A stretch of 6,096 nucleotides of DNA from contig DDEP01000129.1 in assembly GCA_002336465.1 (NCBI GenBank), positions 2,413 to 8,508 on the forward strand, read 5' to 3'. Below the pieces are notes generated by a model that was not told the origin of the DNA, searched no databases, and worked only from the letters and a program-made list of their open reading frames with translations. This DNA is from Pedobacter sp. UBA1951. Its GTDB lineage: Bacteria; Bacteroidota; Bacteroidia; Sphingobacteriales; Sphingobacteriaceae. The position numbers and the translations under genes are program-made. Below are positions 5,679 through 6,096 of the stretch, in pieces; the stretch's first letter is position 1; each line of letters starts with the position of its first letter.

Positions 5679-6096
5679 TTGAAAATATATCATCAGCTAA
5701 GCGAGTTTAAAAAATTGGATAATGCCATCGTTACCATTGGCACTTTTGACGGTGTACATTATGGGCATCAAAAAATCATAAAAAGGCTTTGTCATTTGGC
5801 TAAAGCTTCAGGCGGAGAAAGTGTACTTTTAACCTTTTTTCCTCATCCTCGCATGATCATCAATCCTGAGAACCAAGAATTGAAGATGATCAACACCATT
5901 AATGAAAAAGCTGAAATACTGGCTAGTTTGGGTATAGATCATCTGATCATTACGCCTTTTACCCGCGATTTTTCTAATCTTAGCCCTAAAGATTATATCA
6001 AGAATATCTTAGTTGATGCCATAGGTACTAAAAAAATAATTATCGGTTACGACCACCGTTTTGGTAAAGACAGAGAAGGCAATATTAAACTGCTCG
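5679..6096 (+). CDS. ribF: Bifunctional riboflavin kinase / FAD synthetase RibF, N-terminal part (cut by window edge)
   Basis: RibF phosphorylates riboflavin to FMN (C-terminal kinase domain, not visible) and adenylylates FMN to FAD (N-terminal nucleotidyltransferase domain, visible). The 139 codons present carry the ATP-binding motif GTFDGVHYGH (21-30, the HxGH-type signature), TFFPHPR (52-58) and GYDHRFGKDREGN (123-135), all diagnostic of the FAD synthetase domain. The start is TTG at 5679. The only in-frame codons between it and the upstream TAA (the yitT stop, 5664-5666) are TTT TTT AAG ACC. The first in-frame ATG (residue 59, 5853) would delete the ATP-binding motif. The resulting N-terminus MKIYHQLSEF is typical of Bacteroidota RibF. 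truB and ribF are neighbours in many bacteria; here yitT separates them. Confidence 0.96.
   Translation, partial: MKIYHQLSEFKKLDNAIVTIGTFDGVHYGHQKIIKRLCHLAKASGGESVLLTFFPHPRMIINPENQELKMINTINEKAEILASLGIDHLIITPFTRDFSNLSPKDYIKNILVDAIGTKKIIIGYDHRFGKDREGNIKLL

Noticed and set aside
5664..5681. A YitT-RibF fusion protein by stop readthrough
   Set aside because: The two genes share a frame, which happens by chance in one of three cases, and both products are complete families on their own; nothing in the sequence suggests programmed readthrough.
1..6096. Mobile element, CRISPR, phage or defence genes
   Set aside because: No transposase, integrase, long repeat, spacer array or toxin-antitoxin pair was recognised; all long frames are assigned to core genes.

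Overview
The window looks like a housekeeping stretch of a Bacteroidota chromosome, most likely from the Sphingobacteriaceae (Pedobacter/Mucilaginibacter-like). Three things point there. The promoters fit the Bacteroidota TTTG-N19-TAnnTTTG pattern. Clear Shine-Dalgarno sites are absent, and the DNA is AT-rich. The gene order ftsX / DUF3098 / uppP / truB / ribF is a Bacteroidota arrangement, and DUF3098 is, as far as I recall, restricted to that phylum. The family placement is a guess from protein flavour.

Layout. Positions 1-1865 (minus strand) hold the N-terminal two thirds of leucyl-tRNA synthetase (leuS); its C-terminal part lies beyond the left edge. Positions 1866-2166 are a divergent intergenic region with one predicted promoter for each side and a small cluster of dyads and direct repeats between them. 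From 2167 to the right edge runs a tightly packed plus-strand operon: ftsX (2167-3045), a 75-residue DUF3098 membrane protein (3045-3272), uppP (3279-4073), truB (4073-4804), a YitT-family membrane protein (4809-5666) and the first 139 codons of ribF (5679-6096, cut by the edge). Two junctions are one-base TAATG overlaps (ftsX/DUF3098 and uppP/truB). The others have gaps of 6, 4 and 12 bases, so a single transcript with translational coupling is likely.

Functionally the operon joins envelope growth (FtsX controls septal peptidoglycan hydrolysis, UppP recycles the undecaprenyl carrier, DUF3098 is unknown) with RNA modification and cofactor synthesis (TruB makes tRNA psi55, RibF makes FMN and FAD). 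YitT is a membrane protein of unknown function placed between truB and ribF, two genes that are often adjacent.

I saw no mobile element, CRISPR array, tRNA, rRNA, phage gene or defence gene, and no clear new system. The best leads are the uncharacterised DUF3098 protein coupled to ftsX, the lineage-type changes in LeuRS (lost zinc ligands, a roughly 55-residue insertion, an altered editing-site loop), the TTG start of ribF, and the dyad cluster in the divergent promoter region.
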